A program made the position numbers and the translations under genes. Below, piece by piece: positions 45,471 to 54,964 of a DNA stretch of 64,000 nucleotides. Under the pieces are notes generated by a model that had not been told where the DNA came from, searched no databases, and worked only from the letters and a program-made list of their open reading frames with translations. Numbering within the stretch: the first letter of the stretch is position 1; every line of letters starts with the position of its first letter. This stretch comes from Cyanobium sp. CZS25K (GTDB taxonomy: Bacteria > Cyanobacteriota > Cyanobacteriia > PCC-6307 > Cyanobiaceae): assembly GCA_030373325.1 (NCBI GenBank), contig JAUCZB010000012.1:1-64000 (forward strand), written 5' to 3'.

Positions 45471-46924
45471 GCCAGGGGTTGGGAGCTTCGCTCCATCAAG
45501 GCCTGGCGCTCCAGTTGCTGTTGCTGCCATTGAGCCCATTGCTCCTGTTGCTGGGACACCAGGGTGGGAATGGCCAGGAAAGAGCCCAAAGAGAGACTCA
45601 TCAGGATCAGGACGAAGGGGTCTCCATAGAGCTGGGCCGCGGAGAAGAAGGCCGGAACGTTGGCCAGGGCAAAGGACAGCAGCCCCATCAACAGGGCCGA
45701 GACGGACTGGGGCAACTGCTTGAGCAGTCGGAAGTTGCGCAGCAGCACCAGGCCCAGCAGCAACAGGATCACCCCGAGGATCACCATGCCCGGCACGCCA
45801 AGTTCCAGGATCAGGCGTCCGCCACCACCCTCGGAGACGAAACCCACACTCCTGATCGACTCGCGGGCGGCATTGCGGATCAGGCCGCCGGTGCTGGCCC
45901 CGGCGCCCACGCCCATACCGATGCCGTCGGAGATCTCGATGGCCCTCAGGGTGGCGCCGATGCCCTGGGAGTCGAAGCGCTCCACCAGGTCCTGCTGGAT
46001 GGTCAGGGAGCGGTTCGTGTATTCCCCGAAGTTCTCGCCGAGATTCTCCGAAACGAAGAAGGCATAGAGGGGATAGGAGATCCCTGCCACCCCGATCACA
46101 CTGGAGATCACCCGCTCCTTGGAGGCGGGGCTGGCCCGGCGGCTGAACAGCAGCAGGTAGATGGCCACGAAGGCCATGACCAGCACCTGGGCCTTGCGAC
46201 GGCCGGTAAGGATGGTGAGAAAGGCGAAGCCGGCTGCCATCAGCAGCAGACCGATCTGGTTGCCGGGTTTCTGGCTGGCGATGCCCATCGACGCGGCGAT
46301 GCAGGCGGCGGCCGACAGCTGCCAGGAGGCGATTTCACTGGTGCGCCAGAAACCGGAGGCCCCCTGGGCCGAGAAGCCGTAACGGAACGTGATCAGCAGT
46401 CCTTCGCCCACCTCCTTGAGGCTGGGATGGTCGACCCCCTGGAAACTGAGGTACACCGTGACGGCCATCACCGCCGAACCGATCAGATAGAGCGTCAGCA
46501 GGCGCTTCAGGAATGGCAGATGGCAACCCACCTGGAAGCCCACCCAGAGGCCGAAGGCCGGCGCGAGATAGAAGGCGGCGCCGATGGCGGTGAGGCGGAT
46601 GTCGGAGAAGCGGGCGAAGCTGTTGAGGCTCTGGAGCGCGATCAGGGTGAAGTAGATCGTCACCCAGCCATCGAATTGGGGCACGGTCCAGAACATGGCC
46701 CGCATGTTGAAGCGACCCGTCCTCTCCAGGAGCACCGCCCCGCAGAGGGCGAAGCCGATCAGCACCAGACCCACCATGTAGCTGGGTTGGTCCGGCGTGA
46801 TCTTGCGCAGGGGATCCTGGGCGAAGCCGATGAGCAGGGTGACCATCAGCCCGGTGCGCCAGTTCCCATCGAGCAGCACAGCGGCGAGAGCTCCGAAGAG
46901 CACGATCAGCAGCAGGATGGTCAT
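45467..46924 (-). CDS. O-antigen polymerase/ligase-like membrane protein
   Basis: A 485-residue integral membrane protein with ten or more predicted helices (MTILLLIVLFGALAAVLLDG at the start), a larger soluble loop (LTIQQDLVERFDSQGIGAT), and an EGGGGRLILELGVPGMVILG segment, the layout of Wzy/WaaL-type proteins. It probably polymerises or ligates the glycan repeat units. The C-terminus is a charged Gln-rich tail. Sequence conservation in this class is low, so the role is inferred from topology and position. Coupled on both sides. Confidence 0.72.
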   Translation of the reverse strand: MTILLLIVLFGALAAVLLDGNWRTGLMVTLLIGFAQDPLRKITPDQPSYMVGLVLIGFALCGAVLLERTGRFNMRAMFWTVPQFDGWVTIYFTLIALQSLNSFARFSDIRLTAIGAAFYLAPAFGLWVGFQVGCHLPFLKRLLTLYLIGSAVMAVTVYLSFQGVDHPSLKEVGEGLLITFRYGFSAQGASGFWRTSEIASWQLSAAACIAASMGIASQKPGNQIGLLLMAAGFAFLTILTGRRKAQVLVMAFVAIYLLLFSRRASPASKERVISSVIGVAGISYPLYAFFVSENLGENFGEYTNRSLTIQQDLVERFDSQGIGATLRAIEISDGIGMGVGAGASTGGLIRNAARESIRSVGFVSEGGGGRLILELGVPGMVILGVILLLLGLVLLRNFRLLKQLPQSVSALLMGLLSFALANVPAFFSAAQLYGDPFVLILMSLSLGSFLAIPTLVSQQQEQWAQWQQQQLERQALMERSSQPLA

Positions 46925-48099
46925 CGGCCGGCGGAGGAGGTCAGCACCTGGCGGTAGGCGGCACGGAGCTGCAGGGCGATCGTGCTCCAGGAAAAATCCA
47001 TCTGCGCCAGATTAAGGGCGGACGCCCGCATTGACAGAGAAGGCCGCTCCATAGCTGTCGCCAGGGTCAGCGCCAGAGCTTCGGGATCGCTGGCGCTGAC
47101 CAGGCCGGCGCCGCTGCGGGCCACGTCGGCAGCCACGGCCACCTCGGGGGAGAGAATCACGGGTGTGCCCGCGGCGAGCGCCTCAACGGCGGAGATGCCG
47201 AAATTCTCCGCCGCCGAAGGCAGCACGTACCAGTCCGCCTCCTGCAGGGCCTGCCACTTCGCCCCCCCCTCCACGAAGCCGAGCCAGCGGCAGCGGGCCC
47301 CGATACCCAGCGCCCTGGACCGCTCGTGCAGGGCGGCGACGTATCGGGGCTCCCCGTCACCGGCGATGGCCAGTTCCCAGATGGCTTCAGGGCGGTGCCG
47401 CTGCACCAGGGCCAGGGCGTCCAGCAGGTTCTCCAGCTGCTTCTTGGGGTGCAGCCGCGACAGGAACAGGAAGCGGACCGCTGCGGAGCTGTGAGCGCTG
47501 CGCGCTGGATCGGCCGGGGGGTCGGGCCCGCGCACCCCCAGGGGGAGCACCAGGCTCGGTGGGGCCATGCCCAGGGCGGCGGCTTCATCCCGTTCGGCGC
47601 TGGTGGTGAAGTGGAGGGCGGCCGCCTGCTGCAGGTTGCGGCGTTCGATCAGCCGCAGCAGCAGGCGTTTGCGGCCGCGGCTCTGGGCCAGGCTCCACGG
47701 GCTCAGCTGGCCGATGCTGCGCAGGATGTAGGGAACACCGGCCCAGCGGGCCTGGGCCATGGCGCTGGTGGAGGGATAGGAGAACAGGGCATGGATGTGG
47801 AGCAGCTCATACCGCTTCAGATGCCGGGCCAGCCACAGGCTGAGGCCGGGGCTGAAGGCAAACTCCCGCAGGGCGGCCACCGGCGGACTCCAGCGGGGAA
47901 AGGCCAGCACCGGCACCCCCTGATGCCATTGCCAGCGCCCGGTGACCAGCTCGGGATGCAGGCCCGGGCCATGGTCGTTGGTGGTGAGGATGGCCGCGTC
48001 CACATCGTGGAGACGCAGGGCCGCCACCATGTCGATCACGGCACGGCTGGGGCCCCCCCGGAGCGGGCTGATCGAGGGGATGACATGCAGAACCCTCAT
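46921..48099 (-). CDS. Family 4 glycosyltransferase
   Basis: A 392-residue GT-B protein. N-terminal VIPSISPLRGGPSRAVIDMVAAL is a typical GT4 acceptor lobe; the donor lobe shows FLFLSRLHPKKQLENLLDAL, LAIAGDGEPRYV, DWYVLPSAAENFGISAVEALAAGTPVILSPE. ATG at 48099 overlaps the stop of the truncated GT gene by four bases, and its own stop overlaps the polymerase gene. Confidence 0.9.
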   Translation of the reverse strand: MRVLHVIPSISPLRGGPSRAVIDMVAALRLHDVDAAILTTNDHGPGLHPELVTGRWQWHQGVPVLAFPRWSPPVAALREFAFSPGLSLWLARHLKRYELLHIHALFSYPSTSAMAQARWAGVPYILRSIGQLSPWSLAQSRGRKRLLLRLIERRNLQQAAALHFTTSAERDEAAALGMAPPSLVLPLGVRGPDPPADPARSAHSSAAVRFLFLSRLHPKKQLENLLDALALVQRHRPEAIWELAIAGDGEPRYVAALHERSRALGIGARCRWLGFVEGGAKWQALQEADWYVLPSAAENFGISAVEALAAGTPVILSPEVAVAADVARSGAGLVSASDPEALALTLATAMERPSLSMRASALNLAQMDFSWSTIALQLRAAYRQVLTSSAGR

Positions 48100-48623
48100 G
48101 GCCCGTCGCCAAGGGGCAGGAACCGGTCGAACGTCGCTCCCCAGGCCCTGGCCACCCCCGGGGCCGCGTAGGTACCGATGGCGTCCCGGTTATGGCGATG
48201 TCGTTCCCGGAACCAACCGGCCTGGCGTTGCAGGGCCACCAGGGACCCGAAGCTGGCCTCGCTGCTCTCGATGTCGCCGCAGAGGCCTTTCTGAAGCTTC
48301 TTGAGGATCTCCTGGAGCGGGTTGCCCGCCGGTCCGGCCACCAGTACCGGGGTGGCGTGGGGCAGGTATTCGAAGAATATCGAGGGCAGGTTGTCGGTGT
48401 GGCGCGGTCCGATCAGCACCAGCGGGCCATCGGCTGCCTCGGCCAGCTGGTGCGTGCGTTCGTTGCTCACGGCAGCATGAATCTTCACGCACTCCCGCAG
48501 GCGCGGATCGCTGCGGATGGCCGTTCTGGCTGCTTCATGGAGATAGCCATAGAGCAGGTTCCGCAGCGGCCCCCGCCCCTCCGATGTCCACCGCCGCACG
48601 GCGTCCAGCAGGGCCATGGGCAT
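48096..48623 (-). CDS. GT-B glycosyltransferase C-terminal half only
   Basis: A 175-residue frame that looks like just the donor lobe of a GT4-type enzyme: VSNERTHQLAEAADGPLVLIGPRHTDNLPSIFFEYLPHATPVLV-like order of motifs, including a PSIFFEYL segment where the EX7E glutamate sits. The acceptor lobe is missing and nothing upstream supplies it. The gene is nevertheless intact, starts one base after the upstream stop and is coupled downstream by ATGA. It may be a decayed remnant or a partner subunit. Confidence 0.65.
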   Translation of the reverse strand: MPMALLDAVRRWTSEGRGPLRNLLYGYLHEAARTAIRSDPRLRECVKIHAAVSNERTHQLAEAADGPLVLIGPRHTDNLPSIFFEYLPHATPVLVAGPAGNPLQEILKKLQKGLCGDIESSEASFGSLVALQRQAGWFRERHRHNRDAIGTYAAPGVARAWGATFDRFLPLGDGP

Positions 48624-48624
48624 T

Positions 48625-50688
48625 TCAGCGGAGCTCCAGCAGGGCCAGCCCTGCCAGGATCCCCTCGGCGGCGTTCCGCACGCTGAAGTGGGCGTTCACC
48701 CGATCCCGGCCCATTGACCCCATCCGGGAGGCGGCGGCCGGATCGGCGGCCATCCGCCCCATGGCCGCGGCCAGGGCCGGTGGTTGGCCCACGGGGCTCA
48801 CCAGGCCCGTGCAGCCCTCGAGCACCAGATCCTCGGCGCAACCCACCTGGTCGCTCACGATCGCCGGCAGCCCGCAGGCCATGGCCTCGTTCACCACCAG
48901 TCCCCAGGTTTCGCCGTGGTCGGAAGGCAACACGAGGCTGTCGGCCACCACGTAGGCCGAGGGCATCTCCGACTGGTTCAGAAACCCCGCGAAATGAACC
49001 GGCAGGGCCTGCTGCGTAGCCATGGCCCTGCAGACCTTTTCCAGGGGCCCGGTCCCCACGATCAGCAACTGGACCTGGGGGGCGAGGGGGTCCGCCAGGA
49101 GCAGGCGCAGCGCTTCGAGCAGGTCGAAGGGACGCTTCTTGGGTTGGAGCTTGCCGGCGAACAGAAAACAGAAGGCCTCCCGGGGAATCCCCCAGCGGCT
49201 GCGCAATTCGCTGCGCTGGGACCGCAGGGCGTCGGCACGGTCGCTGAAGTAGGCGTTGTCCACGAAGTGGGGCGAGGGCACCAGCCGCTTCTGGGGGAAG
49301 CCGAACTGGCGGTACCAGCGGGCATTGGCCGTGCCGACGGGAAGGCCGACGGAGACCCCCCGGAACAGCAGCCAGTAGGTGAGCGTCAGCGGCCAGGATC
49401 TCGGACGGAAGGCGTTGGAATCCATCCGCAGCAGCACCGGCAGGCCCTGCAGGCGGGCAGCGAGAAACAGCTGCACCATGCCGAGGAAGTGCCAGCCGGT
49501 CAGGAGCAGGGCATCGGGCCGTTGCCGGCCGGGACCGAAGCCCAGTTCTTTCAAGGGCTGCGCCAGCCAGACGCCCCGATAGCCGGCGGTGATGCCAAGG
49601 CCCCGGCCACTGGTGGCTTCGTGCCAGTCATAGCCCTCCAGCAGCGGCACATCCCACTGGAAGGCGACGCCGAATCCCAGTCCCTGGGTCTGGGCGTCGG
49701 GAAGGGTGAGGTAGAGCACATCCGTGGCCACACCGGGGGCGGCGGCGAGGGCCTGGAACAGGGGCGTCTGGTACTGGACCGGATGGCTGCCGGCGATCAG
49801 CAGCCGGCGCCGGCGCGTGGGCAGCAGGGCCGGCCCCTTGGCCTGCAGGCGCAGAGCCCAGAGCAGGCCGCGGCCTTCGGCGATCAGGGTGGGGGGGATC
49901 CACCAGGGATGGCGCAGATGGTGGCGGCTGCGCACCGATCCCAGCCAGCCGCGCAGGCAGGCCGCCAGCGCCACGGGCAGGGGCTGGGTGCGCAGCTGGA
50001 AGTAGTACCGCCCCACGGCGTGGTCGGGCTTCACCGTGGTGAGGTGTTTTCCGTAGCTGCGGGTGCCGCCGCGCTCGGCCCTGAGATGGTGGATCAGGGC
50101 GCCGGGCACGTACTGGATCGGGTGGCCGGCCTGGCGCCAGCGAAAGGCGAATTCGGCTTCGAAGCGATAGGCCACCCGCACGAAGTTCTGGTCGAACCCG
50201 CCCAGCTCAAGGGCCCGCTTTCGGGGGATGGCCACGTTGCCCCCCATGAATTCCTCCACACAGCGGGGCCGCAGGCTGTTGAACAGGAACGGACCCTCCT
50301 CCGGATCACTGCAGCCCTGGTGCCAGGGCTGCAGCACCCGCCCGGCGAGCATGGCGTCGGGGTTGGCGGCGCCCGCCCGTTCATGGCCGTTGAGCAGCTC
50401 CGAGTCCGGCAGGATGTCGTCATCGAGGAACAGCACCCGCTCGCCGCTGGCCTTCTGCAGGGCCACGTTCATGGCGCCGGTGATCGACGGGGTCGGCAGA
50501 CGGAGCCACTGGATGCGTTCCTCCGCCTGCCACGCCTTCAACCGGGCTTCGCAGTCAGGATCGTGGCGGGGTGTCTGGTCGACCACCAGCAGCTCGAAGG
50601 GTGGCGGATCCAGGGCCAGCAGTGCGGCGATGCTGTCGATCAGCACCTGGTCGCGGCCGTAGGTGGGAATCGCGACGCTGAGGGTCAT
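48625..50688 (-). CDS. GT2-GT4 fusion glycosyltransferase
   Basis: A 687-residue protein with two catalytic units. Residues 1-240 are a GT2 domain: LSVAIPTYGRDQVLIDSIA, VLFLDDDILPDSELL, MGGNVAIPRKRALELGGFD. After a linker near 270-295, a GT4 domain follows: LLIAGSHPVQYQTPLFQAL, FLFAGKLQPKKRPFDLLEAL, LLIVGTGPLEKVC, DSLVLPSDHGETWGLVVNEAMACGLPAIVSD. Probably adds two sugars in sequence. ATG 50688 overlaps the upstream GT2 gene's stop (ATGA). Confidence 0.9.
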   Translation of the reverse strand: MTLSVAIPTYGRDQVLIDSIAALLALDPPPFELLVVDQTPRHDPDCEARLKAWQAEERIQWLRLPTPSITGAMNVALQKASGERVLFLDDDILPDSELLNGHERAGAANPDAMLAGRVLQPWHQGCSDPEEGPFLFNSLRPRCVEEFMGGNVAIPRKRALELGGFDQNFVRVAYRFEAEFAFRWRQAGHPIQYVPGALIHHLRAERGGTRSYGKHLTTVKPDHAVGRYYFQLRTQPLPVALAACLRGWLGSVRSRHHLRHPWWIPPTLIAEGRGLLWALRLQAKGPALLPTRRRRLLIAGSHPVQYQTPLFQALAAAPGVATDVLYLTLPDAQTQGLGFGVAFQWDVPLLEGYDWHEATSGRGLGITAGYRGVWLAQPLKELGFGPGRQRPDALLLTGWHFLGMVQLFLAARLQGLPVLLRMDSNAFRPRSWPLTLTYWLLFRGVSVGLPVGTANARWYRQFGFPQKRLVPSPHFVDNAYFSDRADALRSQRSELRSRWGIPREAFCFLFAGKLQPKKRPFDLLEALRLLLADPLAPQVQLLIVGTGPLEKVCRAMATQQALPVHFAGFLNQSEMPSAYVVADSLVLPSDHGETWGLVVNEAMACGLPAIVSDQVGCAEDLVLEGCTGLVSPVGQPPALAAAMGRMAADPAAASRMGSMGRDRVNAHFSVRNAAEGILAGLALLELR

Positions 50689-51620
50689 GGCAGGGTGGCC
50701 AGCTTGAGCCTGGCCTTGAGATGCCAGGGGTTGAGGGCGAGGGCCTGGCGCAGATAGAGGCGGGCCAGATCCGGACGCTCGCGGCTGAGGCAGGCGCCAA
50801 TGAAGTAGGCCCCGTCGGCCTGCCGGCGGGGTGCGGGGCTGGAACCACGGCAGCGCACGCTGAGGGCCTCGGCCTGGGCGAGGAAGGGCGCCTCCTCTTC
50901 CCCGCCGCGACGGGCCCGGGTGGCCGCCACGATCAGGGCATGGAACGCCTCCTGCTCCCGGCGCCGTGAACCGCTGATCGATCCCGGCGAAAGGCTCGCC
51001 TCGTAGAGCACCTCGGGCACCACCAGGTGGCTGCCGAACTCCACCATGCGGCTCCACAGATCGATGTCCTGGGCGAAGTAGAACATCGGCCGATAGCCTC
51101 CGGCGCGCTCGTAGGCGCTGCGGCGCATCATCACCGAGCCGTGGATGGCGGGCCCGGTGAGGCCATCGGCCAGCTCCGCGGGCTCCGGCGCGTTGACGCG
51201 CACCGTGGCCCCCTCCGGTACCACCAGCCGCACGTGGGTTGAGCAGAGGCTGGCTTCGGGGTGCTCCTGGAGGCAGCGCAGCTGGCGTTGCAGCCGGCCG
51301 GGCAGGGAGATGTCGCCCGCATCCTGGCGGGCGATGAAGTGGCCGCGGGCCACCTGGCAGCCTTCGATCAGGGAGAGGGTGAGGCCCCGGCCCTGCCGCT
51401 CCAGCACCTTCAGCCGCGGCTCGGCGGCGGCGCGGGCCGCCAGCATCGCCCTCGTGTCGTCGCTGGAGCCGTCGTTGATCACCACGATCTCCAGCGTCAC
51501 CCCCGCCTGACTGGTGAGGGAATCGAGGCTGGCGGCGAGGCTGGCGGCTCCATTGCGCACCCCCATCACCACCGACACCAGCGGGGCCGTGCCGGCTTCG
51601 TGCTCCACAGGCTCCTGCAT
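50685..51620 (-). CDS. Family 2 glycosyltransferase
   Basis: A 311-residue GT2 enzyme with VSVVMGVRNGAASLAASLDSL, IVVINDGSSDDT, FIARQDAGDISLPGRL (metal-binding acidic motif) and GSVMMRRSAYERAGGYRP. The C-terminal 60 residues look like a helical, tetratricopeptide-style region (YFIGACLSRERPDLARLYL). ATG at 51620 is four bases after the upstream stop; the 3' end is coupled to the GT2-GT4 fusion. Confidence 0.9.
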   Translation of the reverse strand: MQEPVEHEAGTAPLVSVVMGVRNGAASLAASLDSLTSQAGVTLEIVVINDGSSDDTRAMLAARAAAEPRLKVLERQGRGLTLSLIEGCQVARGHFIARQDAGDISLPGRLQRQLRCLQEHPEASLCSTHVRLVVPEGATVRVNAPEPAELADGLTGPAIHGSVMMRRSAYERAGGYRPMFYFAQDIDLWSRMVEFGSHLVVPEVLYEASLSPGSISGSRRREQEAFHALIVAATRARRGGEEEAPFLAQAEALSVRCRGSSPAPRRQADGAYFIGACLSRERPDLARLYLRQALALNPWHLKARLKLATLP

Positions 51621-51624
51621 CAGC

Positions 51625-53646
51625 TCAGGTCATGTTCCCCCCTGGGCGGGATCCTGGCCGCAGCCGTGTCCGGACCCCCATGCTCAGCCGCGCCGCCCGG
51701 CCCCAGCCCAGGGCCGCGGCCAGCAGGCCGTAGAGCAGGAATTCCAGCCGCCGGCGCCCCTGCCAGGCTGCCGCCCGCCGGGCCAGCCGGAACAGCTGGT
51801 GGGAGGCCTGCTCCGCACCGGCGGCGCCGCACAGGCGGCTGAGCAGGAAGGCGGAGCGGGAGAAGCGCGCCATCTCGGGGCCGCGGCGGTCGACGCCGGC
51901 GGTCAGGGCACTCCGCAGCAGGGAGTCCTGCGCCCTGGCCCGGTCCTCCAGCTTACGGGGGTCCAGGTGGCCCCGGTCGCTGAGGTGATCGTCAGCCATG
52001 TGGATCCGTCGCACGGACACCTCGCCGGGCACCCACACCAGGGGCGCCCCGGTGGCGCCGGCCCTGCCGTCGTACTCCCAGTCCTCTTCGTTGATCCAGG
52101 GCTGCCAGGGGCCGATGCGGTCCAGCAGTTCGCGCCGGTAGAGCGGGCAACTGGTGGTCCACCAGCGCTCCAGCAGCAGCAGCGGGAACAGTTGCTTCAG
52201 GGGTGTGCCGGTGGCGCGCATCGGGCCGCAGCGCCGGACGGGCCGCTGGGAATGGTCCTCCTCCAGGCTGGGTCCATAGGCGATCCGTGCCTCGGGGCAC
52301 CGGCGCAGGGCCTCCACCTGGGCGCTGAACTTGCCGGGCAGCAGCAGGTCGTCGCTGTCGAGGTACTGGATGAATTCACCGCAGCTGTGCTCCAGACCCC
52401 GCTGGCGGGCGGCACCGGGACCGCCGTTGGGCTGATGGATCACCCGGATGATCCCCGGAAGGGCGGTGGCCAGGCCATCGGCCACGGCGCCGGTGTCGTC
52501 GCTGGAGCCGTCGTCGACGATGACGATCTCGATCGGCCGGTGCTCCTGGGCGAGCACACTGGCCACCGCTTCCCGCAGCAGCGCCGAACGGTTGTGCACC
52601 GGGATGATCGTGCTGACCAGGCCTGCCACCGGGGCGGGACGCAGGGCGGCGATGCGCTCAAGGGCCGGCCGCCGCATCACGGCCCGGGCCCGCTCCAGGT
52701 TGGGGTTGTCCTTCTGGTGCTTGAGGGGCTGGCCGCGATGCCAGAGGTGCACGATCGGCTCGTAGCCCCAGATCCAGGTGGGCCGGGTGAGACAGCGATC
52801 CCAGAACTCGTTGTCCTCGCCCCCCCAGCCGACGAAGCCCTCGTCCATCCCGCCGATGGCGGCATAGGCCTCGGCGGTGATCGCCATGGAGCCCCCGGCT
52901 TCCAGGTTCTGCACGATCGCCTCCGCCGGCCTGGCGTCATAGGCCCCCGAGCCGGCCAGCACCGCCGCGCTGTGGGTCTCATCGAGGTAGAAGACGAACC
53001 GCTTCGGGTTCACCACCGCGTAGCCCCGGCTGATCCGCTCCAGCAGGCGGCGGGCGTAGCCGGTGGGCACGAGCATGTCGTTGTCGTGCAGGAGCAGCAC
53101 CGGGGCGAGGGCCTCGCGGGCGCCGAGGTTGAAGGTGTGGGAGCGGTTGTAGGGGGCGGTGGGGTCCGGCAGGGGGCCATGGATGTGGCGCACCCAGTCC
53201 GGCAGCCGGTCGGCGATGCGGGGCTCGCTGTCCTGCTCGATCACCAGGCATTCGAGCCGGACGCCCTCCTGGGCGGCCAGGGACTCGAGGGTGGCCAGCA
53301 GCAGGGGCAGCCGCTCGGTGCCCCGGTGGCCGATCAGCACGCTCAGCTCCGGTGGCCCATCGGCCCAGCCGGGGGTGGGCCGGCTCCGGATCGGTGCCGC
53401 CGCCAGGCAGCGGCGCAGCAGGCGCCGGCCGAGCTCCGGCTGCACGCCAGGCGCATGCAGCCGGGAGGTGTAACGCCACAGGCAGGCCTGGCCGCCGCCA
53501 TCGGGGGCGGGCGCCAGCCGTTCGCTGCGGTTGGCGATCTCGAGATGGGCAGGCGCAGGACGCCGCAGCAGCCACTCGTAGCGCAGCCGCTCCTTCAGCC
53601 AGACGCCCAGCCACTCCTTCCGGGAGGGTCCTGTCGCTTCAGCCAT
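51625..53646 (-). CDS. Tandem double GT2 glycosyltransferase
   Basis: A 673-residue protein with two GT2-type domains. The first (about 100-330) has LSVLIGHRGTERLPLLLATLESL, LLLHDNDMLVP and GFVGWGGEDNEFWDR, like polypeptide/chondroitin-type polymerases. The second (about 350-600) has VSTIIPVHNRSALLREAVASVL, IVIVDDGSSDDTG, YLDSDDLLLPGKF and INEEDWEYDGRA. Each has its own DxD. It could add alternating sugars. ATG at 53646 overlaps the upstream gene's stop by eight bases. Confidence 0.88.
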   Translation of the reverse strand: MAEATGPSRKEWLGVWLKERLRYEWLLRRPAPAHLEIANRSERLAPAPDGGGQACLWRYTSRLHAPGVQPELGRRLLRRCLAAAPIRSRPTPGWADGPPELSVLIGHRGTERLPLLLATLESLAAQEGVRLECLVIEQDSEPRIADRLPDWVRHIHGPLPDPTAPYNRSHTFNLGAREALAPVLLLHDNDMLVPTGYARRLLERISRGYAVVNPKRFVFYLDETHSAAVLAGSGAYDARPAEAIVQNLEAGGSMAITAEAYAAIGGMDEGFVGWGGEDNEFWDRCLTRPTWIWGYEPIVHLWHRGQPLKHQKDNPNLERARAVMRRPALERIAALRPAPVAGLVSTIIPVHNRSALLREAVASVLAQEHRPIEIVIVDDGSSDDTGAVADGLATALPGIIRVIHQPNGGPGAARQRGLEHSCGEFIQYLDSDDLLLPGKFSAQVEALRRCPEARIAYGPSLEEDHSQRPVRRCGPMRATGTPLKQLFPLLLLERWWTTSCPLYRRELLDRIGPWQPWINEEDWEYDGRAGATGAPLVWVPGEVSVRRIHMADDHLSDRGHLDPRKLEDRARAQDSLLRSALTAGVDRRGPEMARFSRSAFLLSRLCGAAGAEQASHQLFRLARRAAAWQGRRRLEFLLYGLLAAALGWGRAARLSMGVRTRLRPGSRPGGNMT

Positions 53647-54964
53647 GGGGAACACCGGGATGGTCGAGCCGGCCCGCCGCTGCCAGCAGGTCCGCTTCTG
53701 CCGCCCCATCGGCCTCGCCACCGGAATGGGGCCACTCGCTGCCGGCGCTGCCGTGGCGGAAGCGCAGCCCCAGCAACCGGCGCAGATCCTCGCCGCGGTG
53801 GCGCCCCAGCCAGCGGTCCAACCGTCCGGTGGGAGCCAGCGCGGGTTCCTGGGGGACCTCCGGCAGCGGGGCGAGCTCCATCACCAGGCCAAGCGCCCGC
53901 CGCCAGGCGTCCAGGGAGGCCGCTTCGCTGTAGCGATCGGCCACCAGTTTGTGCCCGGCCCTGGACAGCCGCTCCAGCAGGGCGCCCTGCTGCAGCCGTG
54001 CCAGCTGGGCGGCGGCGGCGGCGACATCGCCGCAGGGGAAGAGCAGGGCCGTGGCGTCGTGCTCCAGGGCCCCCTCCAGCCCCGATCCCACATAGCGACT
54101 GCTCACCACTGCCATGCCGCTGGCCATGGCCTGCCAGGCCACGATCGGTCCCGTCTCCCAGGCGGAGGTGATCACCAGGGCATGGTGATGGCCGTAGATC
54201 TCCGCCGCCAGCCGTCGCTGGTCGACGTGGCCAAGCAGGCGCACGCTGCCGCGCGCGATCCAGGGGGCCAGGGATCGCTCCAGGGCCGGGCGCTCCTCGC
54301 CATCGCCGGCGACGCTGAGCTGCAGCTTGACCCCGAGGGCCTCGAGCGCCGCCAGCAGCGGCGGCAGATCGTGCACCCGTTTCTGGGCCTGCTCCAGCCG
54401 GCCCACCCAGGCCAGCCGCAGCATGGCGGCCGGATCGCCGCCAGGGGCCTGCCAGGGCGGCACCGGCACGCCGTAGGGGGCGTAGAGCACCCGGGCGGGG
54501 TCGATCCGGCCCAGCTCGCTCGCGAGCCGGCAGGCCAGCCGATTGGTGGCGATCACCGCATCGATGCCGGCGCCATGGCGCCGCAGGTCGTCGAAGTACT
54601 CCGCCTGGAGCGCATGCAGGGTCATCACCACCCGTCCGTGAAACCTTCCCTGGCGGCGGGCCCGCTGGGCCGCGGGGTAGAGATCGACCAGGTTGACCCC
54701 GAGCACGAGATCCGGGTCAACCTCTGCCAGCAGGGCGGCGATGGCGCGGATCCGCCCTTCGGTGCTGCCACTGGGGTTGGCGATCGGTTGGGCCGCCAGG
54801 GCCGGATAGGCCCGGGCGTAGGGGCCATGGCGGTGGTGGTCCCCGTCGGGCACCGCCACCGTTACCTCGACCCCTCCGGCGCGCAGGCCCGGCACCAGGT
54901 TCGCCAGCCAGTCCTGGACACCGCCGAGCAGGTAGGCGGAGGGGGCGAGCACCAGCACCTTCAT
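53639..54964 (-). CDS. Family 4 glycosyltransferase
   Basis: A 441-residue GT-B protein: N-terminal VLVLAPSAYLLGGVQDWLANLV, central RLAWVGRLEQAQKRVHDLPPLL, LSVAGDGEERPALE, and VITSAWETGPIVAWQAMASGMAVVSSRY with the GT4 glutamates. The tail after residue 390 is extra and low in recognisable motifs. ATG at 54964 overlaps the upstream gene's TGA (ATGA). Confidence 0.88.
   Translation of the reverse strand: MKVLVLAPSAYLLGGVQDWLANLVPGLRAGGVEVTVAVPDGDHHRHGPYARAYPALAAQPIANPSGSTEGRIRAIAALLAEVDPDLVLGVNLVDLYPAAQRARRQGRFHGRVVMTLHALQAEYFDDLRRHGAGIDAVIATNRLACRLASELGRIDPARVLYAPYGVPVPPWQAPGGDPAAMLRLAWVGRLEQAQKRVHDLPPLLAALEALGVKLQLSVAGDGEERPALERSLAPWIARGSVRLLGHVDQRRLAAEIYGHHHALVITSAWETGPIVAWQAMASGMAVVSSRYVGSGLEGALEHDATALLFPCGDVAAAAAQLARLQQGALLERLSRAGHKLVADRYSEAASLDAWRRALGLVMELAPLPEVPQEPALAPTGRLDRWLGRHRGEDLRRLLGLRFRHGSAGSEWPHSGGEADGAAEADLLAAAGRLDHPGVPHG

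Noticed and set aside
51514..54171. 885-codon open frame on the plus strand
   Set aside because: Antisense to two glycosyltransferase genes; low-complexity shadow.
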